The position numbers and the translations under genes were made by a program. The notes below the pieces were generated by a model, which worked only from the letters and a program-made list of their open reading frames with translations, was not told the origin of the DNA and made no database searches. A DNA stretch of 64,000 bases from Cobetia amphilecti (lineage in GTDB: Bacteria; Pseudomonadota; Gammaproteobacteria; Pseudomonadales; Halomonadaceae). Location of the stretch: positions 930,001-994,000 of the forward strand of contig NZ_CP084115.1 in assembly GCF_020217465.1 (NCBI RefSeq), read 5' to 3'. This document shows, piece by piece, positions 62,984-64,000 of this stretch. Positions within the stretch are counted from its first letter, which is position 1. Every line of letters begins with the position of its first letter.

Positions 62984-63858
62984 AGGACCAGGTCTCACCC
63001 GCCGAGGATCAGGTCGCGCCCGCGCAGACCTTGACGAACGAGCAGGCCCTGTCGCCCGAGGCGCTGGAGGATACCCAGCGCCCCTTGAATGCCGATGGTC
63101 TCGCGCAGAAGCGTGAGGCCGTGCATCACGGCACCGAGTCGGCACATGATTCGCGCTCAAGGACTGACACGGCAGCGGAGCCGGGCTTTGAGGGCTGTCT
63201 CGGCCCGGTGCCGCGTGTCGCCATGCTCGGCGGTACCTTCGATCCCATCCATCACGGCCATCTGCGCAGTGCCATCGAGCTGCGCGAAGCGCTGGGGCTG
63301 GACCATGTGCTGCTGGTGCCTTCGCATCAGCCGCCGCATCGCGCCGCGCCCGGCGTCAGCAGTGATCAGCGGCTGGCGATGCTGGAAGCCGCGATAGAGG
63401 CAGAGCCGGGCCTCAAGGCCGATGGGCGTGAGCTGCTGCGCGATGGGCCTTCCTACAGTGCCGACACCCTGGCCAGTCTGCGCGCCGAATACGGCCCGCA
63501 GGCGCGGCTGGTGATGGCCATCGGCCATGACGCCTTCCTCAAGCTCGGGGAGTGGCATGCCGCCGATCGTCTGTTCGATGATGCCCATGTGGTGGTGATC
63601 GAGCGGCCGGACCATGATGCACCGCTGCCCCGGGCGCTCGAAGCGTTGATCCAGGGGCGCGAGGTCGACTCGGTGGCGGCCTTGATGGCGCGCCCGGGTG
63701 GCCACCTGTTGCGCCTGTCGCTGCCGACACGCATGGCTATCAGTGCCACCTTCGTGCGCGAGCGCCTCGCGCTGGGTGACAGCGTGCGCTATCTGCTGCC
63801 GGAAGCGGTGATCCGTCATATCGAGGCGCATGGCCTCTATTGTCCGTCATCGACCTGA
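62980..63858 (+). CDS. nadD: Nicotinate-nucleotide adenylyltransferase
   Basis: Adenylates nicotinate mononucleotide for NAD synthesis. Motifs: [24 protein letters not shown] (HxGH nucleotidyltransferase), [46 protein letters not shown] and [33 protein letters not shown]. Typical NadD proteins are about 210-215 residues; with the GTG start overlapping proA (GTGA) the protein is 292, with a low-complexity N-terminal extension of about 78 residues. A later GTG near 63208 would give the normal length. The proA-nadD order is conserved, usually followed by rsfS and rlmH beyond the window. Confidence 0.94.
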   Translation: MKDQVSPAEDQVAPAQTLTNEQALSPEALEDTQRPLNADGLAQKREAVHHGTESAHDSRSRTDTAAEPGFEGCLGPVPRVAMLGGTFDPIHHGHLRSAIELREALGLDHVLLVPSHQPPHRAAPGVSSDQRLAMLEAAIEAEPGLKADGRELLRDGPSYSADTLASLRAEYGPQARLVMAIGHDAFLKLGEWHAADRLFDDAHVVVIERPDHDAPLPRALEALIQGREVDSVAALMARPGGHLLRLSLPTRMAISATFVRERLALGDSVRYLLPEAVIRHIEAHGLYCPSST

Positions 63859-63923
63859 GCCCATCATCGAGCTGAGCGTTGTGGCTCTGAACGTCTAGTC
63901 GCGTGCGAGCGTGGCATCATGAG

Positions 63924-63973
63924 AGGGGCGTCGCTGCCGCGATCCCGCATCGCCGTGCGTGGCGCCCCTTTGG
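63924..63973 (+). terminator. Weak hairpin after nadD
   Basis: AGGGGCG (63924-63930) pairs with CGCCCCT (63963-63969) around a long GC-rich loop, followed by TTGG. A tentative terminator or intergenic hairpin. Confidence 0.35.
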
Positions 63974-64000
63974 CGAGTAAATGACGATGCCCATAGGCGC

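Overview
The window is a contiguous piece of a GC-rich gammaproteobacterial chromosome, most likely from the Halomonadaceae (Halomonas/Cobetia type). That assignment is inferred from protein family content: a bioB-F-H-C-D operon, a pyrophosphate-type phosphofructokinase, FolX, Mpl, a YdiJ-type dehydrogenase, DUF2333 and a DedA-PAP2 fusion. It was not checked by any database search. I see no rRNA, insertion sequence, prophage or CRISPR array. There is one tRNA (Leu, UAG). Nearly all genes are intact housekeeping genes.

Layout. 1-3.2 kb: the tail of a SlyD-like isomerase, a 640 bp gene-free stretch with two terminators, comEA, pyrF and a SIMPL-domain protein. 3.3-7.2 kb: a cobalamin island with btuF, a corrinoid adenosyltransferase and btuB behind a cobalamin riboswitch. 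7.4-14.4 kb: a NupC nucleoside transporter, a CPA1 antiporter and a giant FAD/Fe-S dehydrogenase. 14.7-24 kb: a ProC-like protein, crcB, serS, a CysG with a truncated N-terminal domain, an acyl-CoA dehydrogenase, DUF962, rnk, ynfA, a small membrane protein and tRNA-Leu. 24-29.4 kb: the biotin operon with a predicted BirA operator, divergent from comF. 30-38 kb: srkA, folE, folX, a cold-shock-like membrane protein, gabD, a candidate sRNA, glsA, DUF2061 and a secreted amidohydrolase. 38-47 kb: purH, fis-dusB, prmA, aroQ-accB-accC and dsbD. 47-64 kb: DUF2333, ppa, a phosphatase-kinase fusion that appears inactive in both halves, an NAD-binding protein, PPi-PFK, mpl-ubiX, LysE and EamA transporters, a three-gene membrane operon (two degenerate GGDEF proteins plus DedA-PAP2), and proA-nadD.

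How the genes connect. Biotin made by BioB-F-H-C-D is the cofactor of AccB, which works with AccC from the same window. BtuB imports cobalamin across the outer membrane, BtuF binds it in the periplasm and the adenosyltransferase activates it. Fis and DusB form the usual dusB-fis operon. FolE and FolX act successively on GTP-derived pterins.

The most unusual items are: the double pseudoenzyme at 49906-51633; the CysG that keeps its methyltransferase but has a shortened dehydrogenase/chelatase domain lacking the catalytic Asp; the operon pairing two GGDEF-like proteins without GGDEF motifs with a DedA-PAP2 lipid enzyme; a recurring class of short-period (13-16 bp) degenerate tandem repeats in intergenic DNA; a low-GC patch inside btuB; an intrinsic terminator directly before purH; and an orphan transcription unit that looks like an sRNA between gabD and glsA.
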